64,000 nucleotides of DNA, taken from positions 27,254 to 91,253 of the forward strand of contig JANWXW010000142.1 of assembly GCA_025057315.1 (NCBI GenBank), given 5' to 3'. Positions 8,959 to 19,302 of this stretch are shown piece by piece. The number at the start of each line of letters is the position of its first letter. Position 1 is the stretch's first letter. Both the position numbers and the translations under genes were made by a program. Source of the DNA: Myxococcota bacterium. GTDB taxonomy: Bacteria > Myxococcota_A > Polyangia > Palsa-1104 > JAEUJZ01. The notes below the pieces were generated by a model that saw nothing but the letters and a program-made list of their open reading frames with translations, ran no database searches and was not told the origin of the DNA.

Positions 8959-10469
8959 GCAGCCGCCAACGCCTGCTGGTAAACCCTGAGATAGGCCGCG
9001 GAGGAGGCCTCCCAGCTCAGGTCGGTGCGCATGGCGCGGCGGATAAGTGCCTGCCACGCCTCGGCATCCCCCTCGTAGGCCAGCAGGGCCCGCCGCCAGG
9101 CATGCAGGAGCGCAGCCGGCTCGTAGGCATGGAACTTGAATCCCGTGCCGCTGCGCGAGCGGGCATCGAAGTCAACCACGCTGTCGTCCAGACCACCGAC
9201 GGCTCGGACCACGGGGATGGTCCCGTAGCGCAGGCTGTAGATCTGGTTCAGGCCGCAGGGCTCAAAGCGCGAGGGCATGATGTATAGGTCCGCGCCTGCC
9301 TCCACGCGGTGCGCCAGCGGCTCGTCATACCCGATGCGCACCGCCAGCCGGCCTGGGTGACGCCGTGCCAGCACGCGCAGCCGCTCCTCGTAGGCCCGCT
9401 CCCCGCTGCCGAGGATCACGTATTGCATCTCGCCCTGCCAGATCTCCTCCCCCTCCAGCACCGCCAGGAGCAGGTCAATGCCCTTCTGGTCGGTCAGGCG
9501 CGAGATGGTGGCGCACAGCGGCGCACGCGGACGCGGCAGCAAGGACAGCTCGCGCTGCAGTTCGGCCTTGCAGCGCGCCTTGCCTGCCAGCACCCGGCTC
9601 ATGCCCTCCGGCGTAGACAACGCCTCAACACCACCGTAGTTCTGCGGCAGGTAGGGGTCGGTGGCCGGATTCCAGCGGTCGTAGTCCGCGCCGTTCAGGA
9701 TACCCACCAGCTTGCCCGACAGCGCGCCGAGCAGTCCCTCCATGCCGCAGCCAAACTCGGGCGTCTGGATCTCGCGAGCGTAGCGCGGGCTGACCGTGGT
9801 GAGGCGATCAGAAAAGACCAGGCCCGCCTTGAGCAAGCTGAGCTGCCCGTAGAACTCGAGTCCGTCGGGACCCGTGTCCTCGGGCCGCAGCGACAGCTGC
9901 GGTGCCTCGCTCAAAGGGCACAGCCCCAAAAAAGACAAGTTGTGAATGGTAAAGACACACGCAGGTGCAGGGCGGTGCGCACCAGGCGGCTCCAGCGGCG
10001 CGCGCTTGGCGTAGTAGACGGCCAGTGCCCCCTGCCAGTCGTGCCCGTGGACCACATCGGGGTAGATGCCAAACTCCTGAACAATGCCCAACGCCGCGCG
10101 GCACAGCAGCGCAAAGCGCAGCGGGTTGTCGGGGTAGTCCTGTCCGGGTGGGTCGCCGGGACCATACAGGCCCGTGCGCTCCGAAAAGAGCGGGTGCTCC
10201 ACAAGATAGACCGGCACCTGACTGCGCGGCAGTCGGCCCTCGAACACCTCCACCTCGAACACCTGATCGCCCAGGGGCACCGGCACGCGCCGTAAGCGCC
10301 GCGCCAGGCCGTGCTCGGCCGGATCGATCGATCCATAGCGCGGTGATACCACCATGGGGTGGATGCCCGGCCGCCCTGCCAGGGCCCGCGGCAAACCGCC
10401 CACCACATCGCCCAAGCCCCCCGTCTTGGATAGGGGGGCCACCTCAGAGGCTACATGCAGGATGTTCAT
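8943..10469 (-). CDS. glgA: Glycogen (starch) synthase, ADP-glucose type
   Basis: 508 residues, a normal length for GlgA (GT5), which transfers glucose from ADP-glucose to the non-reducing end of an alpha-1,4-glucan in the cytoplasm. It starts with the family hallmark ASEVAPLSKTGGLGDVVG; KTGGL binds the ADP-glucose phosphates. The C-terminal half has PSRFEPCGLNQIYSLRYGT, holding the catalytic Glu region, and ends with TGFKF. Its ATG overlaps the stop of the upstream GalT-like gene by 4 bp (ATGA), so the two are translationally coupled. No glgB or glgC is in the window. Confidence 0.96.
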   Translation of the reverse strand: MNILHVASEVAPLSKTGGLGDVVGGLPRALAGRPGIHPMVVSPRYGSIDPAEHGLARRLRRVPVPLGDQVFEVEVFEGRLPRSQVPVYLVEHPLFSERTGLYGPGDPPGQDYPDNPLRFALLCRAALGIVQEFGIYPDVVHGHDWQGALAVYYAKRAPLEPPGAHRPAPACVFTIHNLSFLGLCPLSEAPQLSLRPEDTGPDGLEFYGQLSLLKAGLVFSDRLTTVSPRYAREIQTPEFGCGMEGLLGALSGKLVGILNGADYDRWNPATDPYLPQNYGGVEALSTPEGMSRVLAGKARCKAELQRELSLLPRPRAPLCATISRLTDQKGIDLLLAVLEGEEIWQGEMQYVILGSGERAYEERLRVLARRHPGRLAVRIGYDEPLAHRVEAGADLYIMPSRFEPCGLNQIYSLRYGTIPVVRAVGGLDDSVVDFDARSRSGTGFKFHAYEPAALLHAWRRALLAYEGDAEAWQALIRRAMRTDLSWEASSAAYLRVYQQALAAAQPAK

Positions 10470-11506
10470 TGTGGAAGGCTCTCTGGCAACTCGCGCAGCT
10501 GTCGCAGGTAGCGCGCCGCCTCCTCCGGCGGCGTCGGGTTGATGTGCAGTCCTCCGCTCTGGTCCACGCTGCAGCCGGGACCGACCTGAGGCACAATCTC
10601 GATGGAAAAATGAACGTAGTCCACCAGGCGATCCACAAACGGAGCGTTGTGCAGCACCAGCCGGTAGCAGGGGCCACCCAGGGCCGCCCAGAGCCGGCGC
10701 AGCGCCATCCGCAGCGCGCTGGCCAGGGCGGGCATCTCCTCAGATGGGCTCTCCTCGAAACGCGGGCGGTGGCGCCGCGGCACGACCCAGGTCTCAAACG
10801 GTGTGCGCGAGGCGTACGGGCAGATGACAACAAAGCTGCTGTTCTCGTACACCAGACGGCGCTGCGCCGCGGTCTCGTGATCCACAATGTCGCAGAGCAA
10901 GCACCGGTCCCGCTCCTCGTGGTGCCGGCGGGCGCTGTCCACCCGCTCGCGCACCGGTCGCGGCACCACCGGCAGCGCGAACAGCTCCGTGTGCGGATGG
11001 GACAGCGTGGCACCCGCCTGCTGGCCGTGAGCCCGGCTGACCACGATGTGGCGAAAACGGCTGTCGCGGCGCAGGTCCAGGATCCGGTGGCGCAGCGCCC
11101 ACAGCACCTGCTCCACTTCGGGCTCGGACTGATCATGCAGCCCGCGGCGGTGGTCGGGCGTCTCCACCAGCACCTCGTGCGCCCCGATGCCATTCATGCG
11201 ATCGTAGAAGCCCTCGGAGCGACGGCCCATGTCGCCCTCGATGCCTAGGGCCGGGTACCGGTGGGGCACCACGCGCAGGGACCAGCCCGGTGCGTCGCGC
11301 TGGGACGCCGGCCCAACCGGGGGGCGGTGCGCATACACCTCCGGCGGCGTGTGAATCTCTGCCCCCGGGCAGAGCGGGCAGCTCGACGGGCTGCGTAGCA
11401 GCAGTGGGTCCTGCGCTGCCAGCGCTACAGCCGACCGGTTTGGCGTCTGGTCCGGGGCCAGCGCCACCCAGTGCCCGGTCAGCGGATCACGTCGCAGCTC
11501 GCGCAT
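10466..11506 (-). CDS. GalT-like hexose-1-phosphate nucleotidyltransferase (HIT superfamily)
   Basis: 346 residues, normal for galactose-1-phosphate uridylyltransferases. Visible: RRDPLTGHW near the N-terminus, a zinc-type pair CPLC (43-46), GAHEVLVETPDH (108-119), and the active-site loop SHPHTE with the nucleophile expected at His172 of HPH (170-172). In classical GalT the loop reads HPHxQ; here the Gln is Glu174. Coupling to glgA, which uses ADP-glucose, leaves open an ADP-glucose phosphorylase-like or other nucleotide specificity. Start: ATG 11506 behind GAGGGGG at 7 nt; a 13-codon longer version is possible but lacks this. Confidence 0.85.
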   Translation of the reverse strand: MRELRRDPLTGHWVALAPDQTPNRSAVALAAQDPLLLRSPSSCPLCPGAEIHTPPEVYAHRPPVGPASQRDAPGWSLRVVPHRYPALGIEGDMGRRSEGFYDRMNGIGAHEVLVETPDHRRGLHDQSEPEVEQVLWALRHRILDLRRDSRFRHIVVSRAHGQQAGATLSHPHTELFALPVVPRPVRERVDSARRHHEERDRCLLCDIVDHETAAQRRLVYENSSFVVICPYASRTPFETWVVPRRHRPRFEESPSEEMPALASALRMALRRLWAALGGPCYRLVLHNAPFVDRLVDYVHFSIEIVPQVGPGCSVDQSGGLHINPTPPEEAARYLRQLRELPESLPQ

Positions 11507-11569
11507 GGGTGCACCCCCTCTGGAGCCGGAGCGAGGAGTTGACAAAACCCAAGGTCACGGCCGCGCATC

Positions 11570-12766
<1,197 letters not shown>

Positions 12767-12767
12767 C

Positions 12768-13937
12768 TTAGGGCAGGGGGACCGCAGCGGGTTCCATACG
12801 CAGCGCCCGTGAGCATAGCCCGATCAGCTCGTCGAGGCGATCTGGTCCGACAAGGCGCGCCATGGCCTCCACCTGAAGGCACACTTCCGCCGATAGCGCC
12901 CGGTCGGCACGCACATCGGCCGGCAGTGCCACAGCGGGCCAGTGCAGGCACAGGGCACACACCAAGCCGAGCAGATCGCGCAGAGCCCCATCGCTCCCGA
13001 GCGGCGGCGGGGGCAGCGGCCCGAGCAGCACGCACAGCACCAGCTCGCACACGAAGCCGAGCACCGTATGTACATCCTCTGCGGGCAAGGCCGGCGGCGC
13101 AGCGGCGCGCCCCAGCAGGCGCAGCAGCGACAGACCCAAGGCCCCCCCCACCTCCACCAGCCCCAGCCGAAGGTACTCGCTGCGGATGGCCCGCCGCAGC
13201 TCCCGACAGCGCAACAGGGCGGCGTGGGCCACCAGGTCCAGCGGCGGATCGAGCCGCTTGGGAGCCAGCAGGTCCGACAGCGGGCTGGCCGACAGCAGTG
13301 CCAGAAACGCCGCCCGCCCGGCCTCCTGCCCGAGCAGCTGAAGGTGGCAAATTACGCGCCACCGCTCCTGGCGCACGCGACGCAGCCTGCCCCACAGCAG
13401 CAGGCGCCGCGGTGGCTGCATTCCATAGAACTCGCGGCGTCCGGCCCAGAACGTCACGCGGGTGTCGTCGCGCGACAGCCCCCACAGGCCAGCCAACAGC
13501 GTATGGCGGGCCAGGAGCCGTTCCAAATCTTCGGCTCCGGACACCTCGGCCGGCAGCGCTGCCTCGGCACACAGGCGGCGCACATGGGCCGACAGCCGCG
13601 CCGCCCGGCCCGGAAACAGCGGCCCTTGGATCTGGGGGTGGAGCAGGAACAGCAGGTCGTGCACCGCAGCCAGCAGCCGCACCGCGCCCGGGTCGGACAG
13701 CAGCGTCGGCACCTCGCAGCGCAGCAGGTGCTCCCGCATGATGGCCGCCCGCAGCTGCGAAAGCCGCTGGCCCGCCTCCGTGCCGTCCAAGCCCGCGGCC
13801 ACCGCCGCCTCCAGGCGAGCCAGCCCTCGGTTTCCCAGCGGCGCGCCCACGTGGACCGTCCCCCCGCCCACCAGCGGGATGGCAAAGTCAACAAGCAGGC
13901 GCTCGGCCCAGCGGGTCTCGCGCGGGCGGTCGCTCAT
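12768..13937 (-). CDS. Unrecognised 389-residue protein of the MoxR cluster
   Basis: Starts at the ATG 13937, which overlaps the stop of the upstream gene by 4 bp. An in-frame open stretch continues further upstream, but it only shadows that gene in another frame. The protein is Leu/Arg/Ala-rich and mostly helical, without signal peptide; there is one hydrophobic run near 290-315 (LGFVCELVLCVLLGPLP) and isolated motifs such as FWAGRREFYG and PLVGGGTVHVG. No family is recognised. Position between an unknown 541-residue protein and a MoxR ATPase suggests an adaptor or substrate of that ATPase. Confidence 0.75.
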   Translation of the reverse strand: MSDRPRETRWAERLLVDFAIPLVGGGTVHVGAPLGNRGLARLEAAVAAGLDGTEAGQRLSQLRAAIMREHLLRCEVPTLLSDPGAVRLLAAVHDLLFLLHPQIQGPLFPGRAARLSAHVRRLCAEAALPAEVSGAEDLERLLARHTLLAGLWGLSRDDTRVTFWAGRREFYGMQPPRRLLLWGRLRRVRQERWRVICHLQLLGQEAGRAAFLALLSASPLSDLLAPKRLDPPLDLVAHAALLRCRELRRAIRSEYLRLGLVEVGGALGLSLLRLLGRAAAPPALPAEDVHTVLGFVCELVLCVLLGPLPPPPLGSDGALRDLLGLVCALCLHWPAVALPADVRADRALSAEVCLQVEAMARLVGPDRLDELIGLCSRALRMEPAAVPLP

Positions 13938-15559
13938 GCCCCCTCCCCTGCCGGCGATCCCTGCGGACCCTGCGGATCTTGCGTCCCTCTCGGCATGCCC
14001 CGCAGGGGAGCCAGGGCGGCGACCCCGAGCGGTTCGTTGACCAGCAGGACCTCCCGGTCGACGCGCGGCCGCGGCACCTCCGCCAGGCGGGGCCGCGGCA
14101 CCACCTCCATCGGCGCCAGCATCCGGCGGCCGAGCGCATCCAGGTCCTCGTGCGCTAGGGCAAGCACCCGCGGCGAATCGCTGGCCTCTGCCCCGGGCAG
14201 GACCAACAGGTAGCGCCCGCTGGTGCCGCCCAGGTGCTGCACCAGCACCTCTGGATCCACGCGCGGCGACAGCGCCATGCCCACCGGAACGAACACCGAC
14301 GGGGCCGCCTCCTGCAGCAGCGCGCCGATGGGGAGCACATCCAGGCCCCGGGGCGACACCACGAAGATGCCGTCTTCCAGGGGCGCCGCCTGGTACTCGC
14401 CGAGCAACGTCGGCGGCAGGGCGTAGACCAGCTGCTTCAACCAGCCGGCGCGCGCCCACGGCACCAGAGCCGCCTTGACCCGTCTGCGCACCCCGGTGTG
14501 CACCAGCCGCAGCGGCACCTTCAGCCCTGCCGCGGCCACCGGCCGCACCGCCGAGGCCGGTACCATCGCAGGCGGCAGGTCTGTCTCCAGCAGGCTCTCC
14601 AGCGGCAGAAGGGGTGGCGGCGAGGACAGCACCTGGCAGCCGCTGCCAGCGGTAAACAGGTAGAAGCGATCCTTCTGAAACGCACTGGGGCAGGCCGACA
14701 GGCGAATGAGGTGCCGGTAGCCGAGCTGCACGGCCACCTGGTCCAGCACCAGAGAAAAGACCACCACCCCAGGCAGACCGCACAGCAGGCGCAGCATGCG
14801 CGGCGGCAGATCCTCGGCGCGCACCAGGAACGAGGGCGGGGGCGGGGCGACAAGCAGCCGCTCGCCCGGCGGCGCCGGCACAGGCAGCAGCAGCGCCGCC
14901 AGGGCGCGGACGCGGTGGCGGTACAGGTACCCAAGCACCTTGGGGCCCAGTCCTTGCCGCACCGTCAGCACCACCGTCTCTCCCTGCTGCAACTCGCGCA
15001 GCTCGGCCATCACGCCCCCGGGTCGTGGGCGCAGCTCCAGATCCAGCAGCAGGCGGCCAAAGGACAGCTCGCGCTCGCGGCTGTAGCCCTGGGTGAAGGT
15101 CTCGCCATAGAACACCAGGTCTGCCGGCTCGGTCAGCAGGGTGGGCACGTCGTAGCCCAGCGGCGAGCGCCGGTCGCGATACTTGACAAAGTGCCGGTCC
15201 GACCCGGTAAAGAGCTGCGCCCCACACAGCGCTGCGGCCCGTGCGCAGCGGTCCAGCAGGTGTGAGCTGCCCGCAGGCAGCAGCACCACGTGCTCGAACG
15301 CCCCCAGGCGGCTGCGCACCTGGAGGATCTTGAGCGCGGGCAGCAGGTCATCCAGCAGCAACTCCTGGCTGAGCAGGCGGAAAAAGGCCACCAGACGATC
15401 AAAGGAAGGCAGCAGCACCGCCCCCTGCCGTCCCACCAGCACCCCGCGGGCATCCGGTGCGACCCCAGGGAGCCTGAACTGGGTCTGGTTGAGCGCGACG
15501 TGCTCCAGCATGGCCATCCGTTGCATGGTAGCCTGATTTGGGCCGCCTGGTGGCCCCAC
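13934..15559 (-). CDS. Unrecognised 541-residue first protein of the MoxR cluster
   Basis: No signal peptide. An N-terminal part (LVAFFRLLSQELLLDDLLPALKIL) is followed by a probable alpha/beta region (EHVVLLPAGSSHLLDRC), a middle with Pro-rich linker, and a stretch FLVRAEDLPPRMLRLLCGLPG...GYRHLIRLSACPSAF. That last pattern recalls accessory domains in MoxR-vWA-propeller-type ternary systems described from comparative genomics; this is a recollection, not a verified match. Start: GTG 15559 has GGAGGG 4 nt upstream; ATG 15526 or 15517 are alternatives. It is followed by a 4-bp overlapping gene. Confidence 0.75.
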   Translation of the reverse strand: MGPPGGPNQATMQRMAMLEHVALNQTQFRLPGVAPDARGVLVGRQGAVLLPSFDRLVAFFRLLSQELLLDDLLPALKILQVRSRLGAFEHVVLLPAGSSHLLDRCARAAALCGAQLFTGSDRHFVKYRDRRSPLGYDVPTLLTEPADLVFYGETFTQGYSRERELSFGRLLLDLELRPRPGGVMAELRELQQGETVVLTVRQGLGPKVLGYLYRHRVRALAALLLPVPAPPGERLLVAPPPPSFLVRAEDLPPRMLRLLCGLPGVVVFSLVLDQVAVQLGYRHLIRLSACPSAFQKDRFYLFTAGSGCQVLSSPPPLLPLESLLETDLPPAMVPASAVRPVAAAGLKVPLRLVHTGVRRRVKAALVPWARAGWLKQLVYALPPTLLGEYQAAPLEDGIFVVSPRGLDVLPIGALLQEAAPSVFVPVGMALSPRVDPEVLVQHLGGTSGRYLLVLPGAEASDSPRVLALAHEDLDALGRRMLAPMEVVPRPRLAEVPRPRVDREVLLVNEPLGVAALAPLRGMPRGTQDPQGPQGSPAGEGA

Positions 15560-15888
15560 GGGGCCCTCCGGCCCTTCCGACAGACGGCTCGGCCTGGCGG
15601 AGGCGTGATCCGTCGCATCGATTGCCTGTTCTCTCCGTGCTCTCTCCCTGCTCTGGCTGGGGGCCCAGCCGGCTCAGCCTGTTCCCCCACCCTTTGGCAG
15701 GGTGCGCATCACCCTTCAGAGGGTGTTCTTTCACCCTGAGGGGGGTAGGCAACAGGCCCTGCAGGGGACATCGGCCCGCCCGCATTCGCCGCAGCTTGGC
15801 GGCCCCTGCCCCCGCGGGGGCGGAGCAGGCAACTTTTTTCAGCTCCTGCCGATGACCTTGCGCCAACGGAACAGACGGGAGGGACCTT
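15560..15888. promoter_or_regulatory. 329-bp divergent intergenic region with a 22-bp periodic CACCCT array
   Basis: Lies between the start of the MoxR cluster (minus strand) and the small secreted-protein gene at 15889 (plus strand). CACCCT begins at 15688, 15710 and 15732, exactly 22 bp apart. The first two copies are each followed by AGGGTG after 5 and 4 nt, giving small inverted repeats; the third has a degenerate second arm (GGGT). CCCTGCAGGG follows near 15757-15766. The arrangement suggests repeated binding of a regulator to one face of the helix. No convincing -35/-10 or -24/-12 boxes were identified. Confidence 0.5.
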
Positions 15889-16398
15889 ATGACGTTGCGC
15901 ACCTGGCTCGTGCCTGCTGTGCTGATGACCCTGGTCAGCCCACCGCTGGGGGCCCATGGCCCGACCGTGGAGCAGCTCCAGCGCGCCGCGCTGCGGCGAG
16001 CCGGGCTGGAACCGGCGTCTCAGGAGGAGATGCTGCGCCGGCTGCGGCTGGCCCCCCTGCTGCCCCAGCTCACGGTGTCGGTGTGGCGGGGGGTGCAGCT
16101 TGGACGGCCAGACCTGCCAGTGCCCCTGGCGGACCCAGAGCGCCTGAGCTTTGCCCTTACGGCGCGTTGGGATCTGTCGCGGCTGGTCTTTTCTCGCGAC
16201 GAGCTCGCCGTGCGGGCGCAGGCCCAGCGAGCGGCCCAGCTGAGGCGCGCCCTGCGGGCCGAGATAGCGCAGCTGTATGCCCGGCACCAGGAGGCCCTGC
16301 GCCAGCAGGGTCCGGAGGCGGCGCAGGCGCGCGAGCTGGGCGCGCTGCTGGAGGCGCTCACGGCCGAGGCGGAGCCAGACCTGGCTCCCCAGGACTAG
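15889..16398 (+). CDS. Small secreted protein resembling a fragment of TolC-like outer-membrane proteins
   Basis: 169 residues with a Sec signal peptide (MTLRTWLVPAVLMTLVSPPLGA). The mature part contains LRLAPLLPQLTVSVWRG, then FALTARWDLSRLVFSRDELAVRAQ and a long helix with coiled-coil character. This 'beta strand pair plus helix' pattern occurs in myxobacterial proteins related to the TolC family, but this one is far too short for a channel. ATG 15889 follows GGGAGGG at 5 nt. Its final 41 bp overlap the convergent AsmA-like gene. Confidence 0.75.
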   Translation: MTLRTWLVPAVLMTLVSPPLGAHGPTVEQLQRAALRRAGLEPASQEEMLRRLRLAPLLPQLTVSVWRGVQLGRPDLPVPLADPERLSFALTARWDLSRLVFSRDELAVRAQAQRAAQLRRALRAEIAQLYARHQEALRQQGPEAAQARELGALLEALTAEAEPDLAPQD

Positions 16399-17971
16399 AA
16401 CCCTCTCCCAGCGGCCGGAGCTGGGGGTCGAACAGCGAGCCGGACAGCGCCATCTCCAGGGCCTGGGCCCGGCCCGGAGGCCGCAGGGCCAGCACCCCCT
16501 CTAGGGTCAGGCCGCGGCGAAAGTCGATGCTCCAGGTGCCACCGAGCCCCACCCTGCGCATGTGCGCGGGCACCAGGGCGGACAGGGGCCTCAGCGGCCA
16601 TGGCACCAGCGGGGCCAGGGCCGACAGGTCCACCTCCATCGGGTCCGGCTGTACGATGAGCACGCCGCGGATCAGCCGGCCTCGCAGGGTGGCCCTTGCA
16701 GGGCCCAGGCGCAGGTCCAGACGTTCCAGGTGGACCGCATCGGGCTCCAGCGTGCCCACCAGCTCGACCGTCAGGGGCAGGAGCCGCCCCTCTGGGGTGC
16801 CCCCCCGCAGGCCCTGGGGCAGGTCCAGCCTGGCGTGGAACCTGGCGCGGTCCGGCGGCCCGCTTGCTGAGGCCCATAGACCAGCAGGCCCGCGCACCGG
16901 AGCGCTGCCCACGCCCAGCAGGGTCAGCATGGGCTCCAGGGGCAGGGCCTCGGCCTCGATCTGCAGCACGTGCACCTGAGGGGTGGTCCACAGCCGGCGC
17001 AGGTCGGCCTGGGCCCGAAGGACCGCGGGGCCCAAGTTCAGCTCCAGGCGAGCGAGCCGGAAGTCCCCGACGAGCAGAGCGGCATCCAGCTCGGCCCGAA
17101 GCCCGAACGGCCCCTCCGTCACCGCTCCGCGCGCCCTGGCCTCCAGGTGCAGGCGCCCGGTGCGCGCCGGCAGCTCGAGCTGCAGCTCGGCCTCCTCCAG
17201 GGTCGCCGCGGGCAGGGGGCCCAGCAGGCAGCGGAGCGGTGCCAGGGATAGCGGCCCCAGGTGCAGCCAGACGCGGCGCACCAGGGCCAGCGGCTCACCT
17301 ACCTCTAGATCAGGCGGCAGGGGGCCCACCGTGGCGCTCAGCTCCAGGTTGGGGCGCGCTGCGCCGAGCACAGCGGCCCGCAGGCGAACCGGAAACGGCG
17401 CCCCAACCTGCACCTGCTCTGCCTCGGCCTGCACCGATTCCACCGCCATGTGCGCCGGGCCGTCCTGGCAGCGCAGCGCCCCCCCTTGCACGCTGACCGT
17501 CCGGATGCGCAGCCGCGCCAGCCGCTCGCGCTCCTGGGCCGAGGGCGGTGGCCGCCGCCGCAGCCGCGCCAGGACCTCCTGGTGGGCCATCCCGCCGGAG
17601 GGCAGCCGTGCCGTCGCCAGCTCCAGCCCCTCCAGAGCCACGCGAGACAGGTGCACCTGACGCCCCAGCGAGCGCAGCGTCGGCCAGACTGCCAGCTCGA
17701 CGCGGGCCAAGCCGAGCCGCAGCAGCGGCGGGGTCCGGCCGTCCTCCCCGCCCATGCGCACATCCCGGACGAGAAGGCCCAGCTGCGGCCCGAGCCGAAG
17801 GCGGCAGGGCCCCAGACGCACCGGACAGCCCAGATCCGCCTCCAGCCGGCGGGCCCACGCATGGAGCCTGGCAGCGATGAGCCGCTCGGCCAGGGGGCGT
17901 GCACCGGCTAGAAGGAGCAACCCGACCCCTGCCGCCAGCAGGGGCCCTCGACATCGCAAGGGCAGCGCCAT
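16358..17971 (-). CDS. AsmA-like periplasmic membrane-anchored protein
   Basis: 537 residues: an N-terminal membrane helix (LLAAGVGLLLLAGARPL) followed by an AsmA-type start, LEADLGCPVRLGPCRLRLGPQLGLLVRDVRM, then long beta-rich repeats such as LDLRLGPARATLRGRLIRG. AsmA/TamB-like proteins are anchored in the inner membrane with a beta-groove in the periplasm and are linked to lipid transport or outer-membrane assembly. It ends by overlapping the convergent gene at 15889-16398. It starts 9 bp after the stop of the OB/HD nuclease gene, so the two probably share a transcript. Confidence 0.75.
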   Translation of the reverse strand: MALPLRCRGPLLAAGVGLLLLAGARPLAERLIAARLHAWARRLEADLGCPVRLGPCRLRLGPQLGLLVRDVRMGGEDGRTPPLLRLGLARVELAVWPTLRSLGRQVHLSRVALEGLELATARLPSGGMAHQEVLARLRRRPPPSAQERERLARLRIRTVSVQGGALRCQDGPAHMAVESVQAEAEQVQVGAPFPVRLRAAVLGAARPNLELSATVGPLPPDLEVGEPLALVRRVWLHLGPLSLAPLRCLLGPLPAATLEEAELQLELPARTGRLHLEARARGAVTEGPFGLRAELDAALLVGDFRLARLELNLGPAVLRAQADLRRLWTTPQVHVLQIEAEALPLEPMLTLLGVGSAPVRGPAGLWASASGPPDRARFHARLDLPQGLRGGTPEGRLLPLTVELVGTLEPDAVHLERLDLRLGPARATLRGRLIRGVLIVQPDPMEVDLSALAPLVPWPLRPLSALVPAHMRRVGLGGTWSIDFRRGLTLEGVLALRPPGRAQALEMALSGSLFDPQLRPLGEGSSPGEPGLAPPRP

Positions 17972-17980
17972 GCGGTCAGT

Positions 17981-19042
17981 TTACTCGACCTCCCAGGGCT
18001 CTTCGGGGCCCCAAGGGGGCAGGCCGGCCTCGGGCACCCCGCGCTCCAGGGAGCCGCTGTGGTAGAAGGAACGGTCAAAGACGCGCTGGTAGGAGGTCCA
18101 CCCGGGTCCCGGCTCGCGCTGGAGCAGCTCCCGCAAAAAGCCCATGCGCGAGTCCAGGGCATCGGCGGCATGCACCAGCCAGGCTTCGGCGGTCATGGGG
18201 CGACGTGGGCTGCCATATTCCAGGCGGTCATGGTGCGCCAGCACAATGTGCTGAAGCTGCACGAGCAGAGACCGTGGGAAGTCGGGCAGCCGCGCTGCCA
18301 CCTCGGCAATCTTCTGGCTGCACTGCACCAGATGACCCAGCAGCCGCCCCTCATGCGTATACTCGAAGCCGCGCTCCCAGGACAGCTCGTAGATCTTGCC
18401 AAAGTCGTGCAGCAGCCCGCCGGCGACGCACAAGTCACGATCCAGCAGTCCCGGCGACTCGCGGGCATAGTGGGCGCACAGCGCATCGATGATGCGGTAC
18501 ACAGACAGGTTGTGCTCCAGCAGACCCCCGATCCAGGCGTGATGGATCGTTCGAGCTGCCGGTGCGCGACGGAAACGATCCGCCACCTCCGGGTCGTCCA
18601 GCAGCGCGTGTAACAGGCGCCGCAGGTGCGGGTTGCGGATGCTGTCGATGGCTTCCTGCAGCTCCTGCCACATCTGCTCTGGATCGCGGGCGGACGTCGG
18701 CAGGTACTCCGCCGGCGTCACCTCGCTCTCCTGCACGCGCTCCAGCGTGTGCACATGCACCTGGAGCCGTCCCTGGAAGCTCTTGGCCTGACCGCTGACG
18801 CGTACATAGTCATGGTTGGCAAAGGCCGCGCCCAGCTGCTCGGCGTTGTCAAATATCCGGGCCTCGATCTGGCCGGTGTGGTCGCATAGCAGCAGGCTGA
18901 GGATCGGCTTGCCGTTCCGGTCCACACCGGGCTGCTTGCGCATGGCTCGATACACGCCTTGGACCTTGCACCGATCGACCAGGTCGCGCACCAGGACGCG
19001 CTCTCTAGAACTAGAACTAGAAGAGGTAGAGGCAGAGCTCAT
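17981..19042 (-). CDS. OB-fold plus HD-domain nuclease, YhaM-like
   Basis: 353 residues from the ATG at 19042. An OB-fold nucleic-acid-binding domain covers about 15-100 (LSLLLCDHTGQIEARIFDN, VRVSGQAKSFQGRLQVHV). An HD domain follows at about 150-310 with H...GGLLEHNLSV, HDFGKI and HHDRLEYGSPRRP. This is the architecture of the YhaM 3'-5' exoribonuclease family; the HD metal ligands are present. Residues after Met1 are a Ser run encoded by an AGTTCT-type microsatellite (19002-19035). A GTG at 19060 is the alternative start; neither has a strong ribosome site. Confidence 0.85.
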   Translation of the reverse strand: MSSASTSSSSSSRERVLVRDLVDRCKVQGVYRAMRKQPGVDRNGKPILSLLLCDHTGQIEARIFDNAEQLGAAFANHDYVRVSGQAKSFQGRLQVHVHTLERVQESEVTPAEYLPTSARDPEQMWQELQEAIDSIRNPHLRRLLHALLDDPEVADRFRRAPAARTIHHAWIGGLLEHNLSVYRIIDALCAHYARESPGLLDRDLCVAGGLLHDFGKIYELSWERGFEYTHEGRLLGHLVQCSQKIAEVAARLPDFPRSLLVQLQHIVLAHHDRLEYGSPRRPMTAEAWLVHAADALDSRMGFLRELLQREPGPGWTSYQRVFDRSFYHSGSLERGVPEAGLPPWGPEEPWEVE

Positions 19043-19302
19043 GGTTGGGGGCCGCTGCACGAGACGGACCTATCATCATAGGGGATCCGGTGCACCAGAG
19101 CCATTCGGACCCAGATCCCAAAGGTGGCCCTGCTGGCTGGCCCTGCTGGGCGGCGGGAGGTAGGGCCCCGGGGGGGCGCGGTGCCTTCTCGGCCGGAGGT
19201 GCCTTGGTACCTCCGAGGGCAGAGCGGCTGCACCCTGGCCCGGGCGGTGGCGCCGCGTGCCGATCTGGCATAGTCTGCAGAAGGGAGGAGAAAGGAGGCG
19301 CA

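Noticed and set aside
13938..15227. In-frame upstream extension that would make the 12768-13937 gene an 819-residue protein
   Set aside because: The extension is low-complexity Gly/Ala/Arg sequence antiparallel in frame to the better-supported 541-residue gene, and ATG 13937 shows the expected 4-bp coupling.
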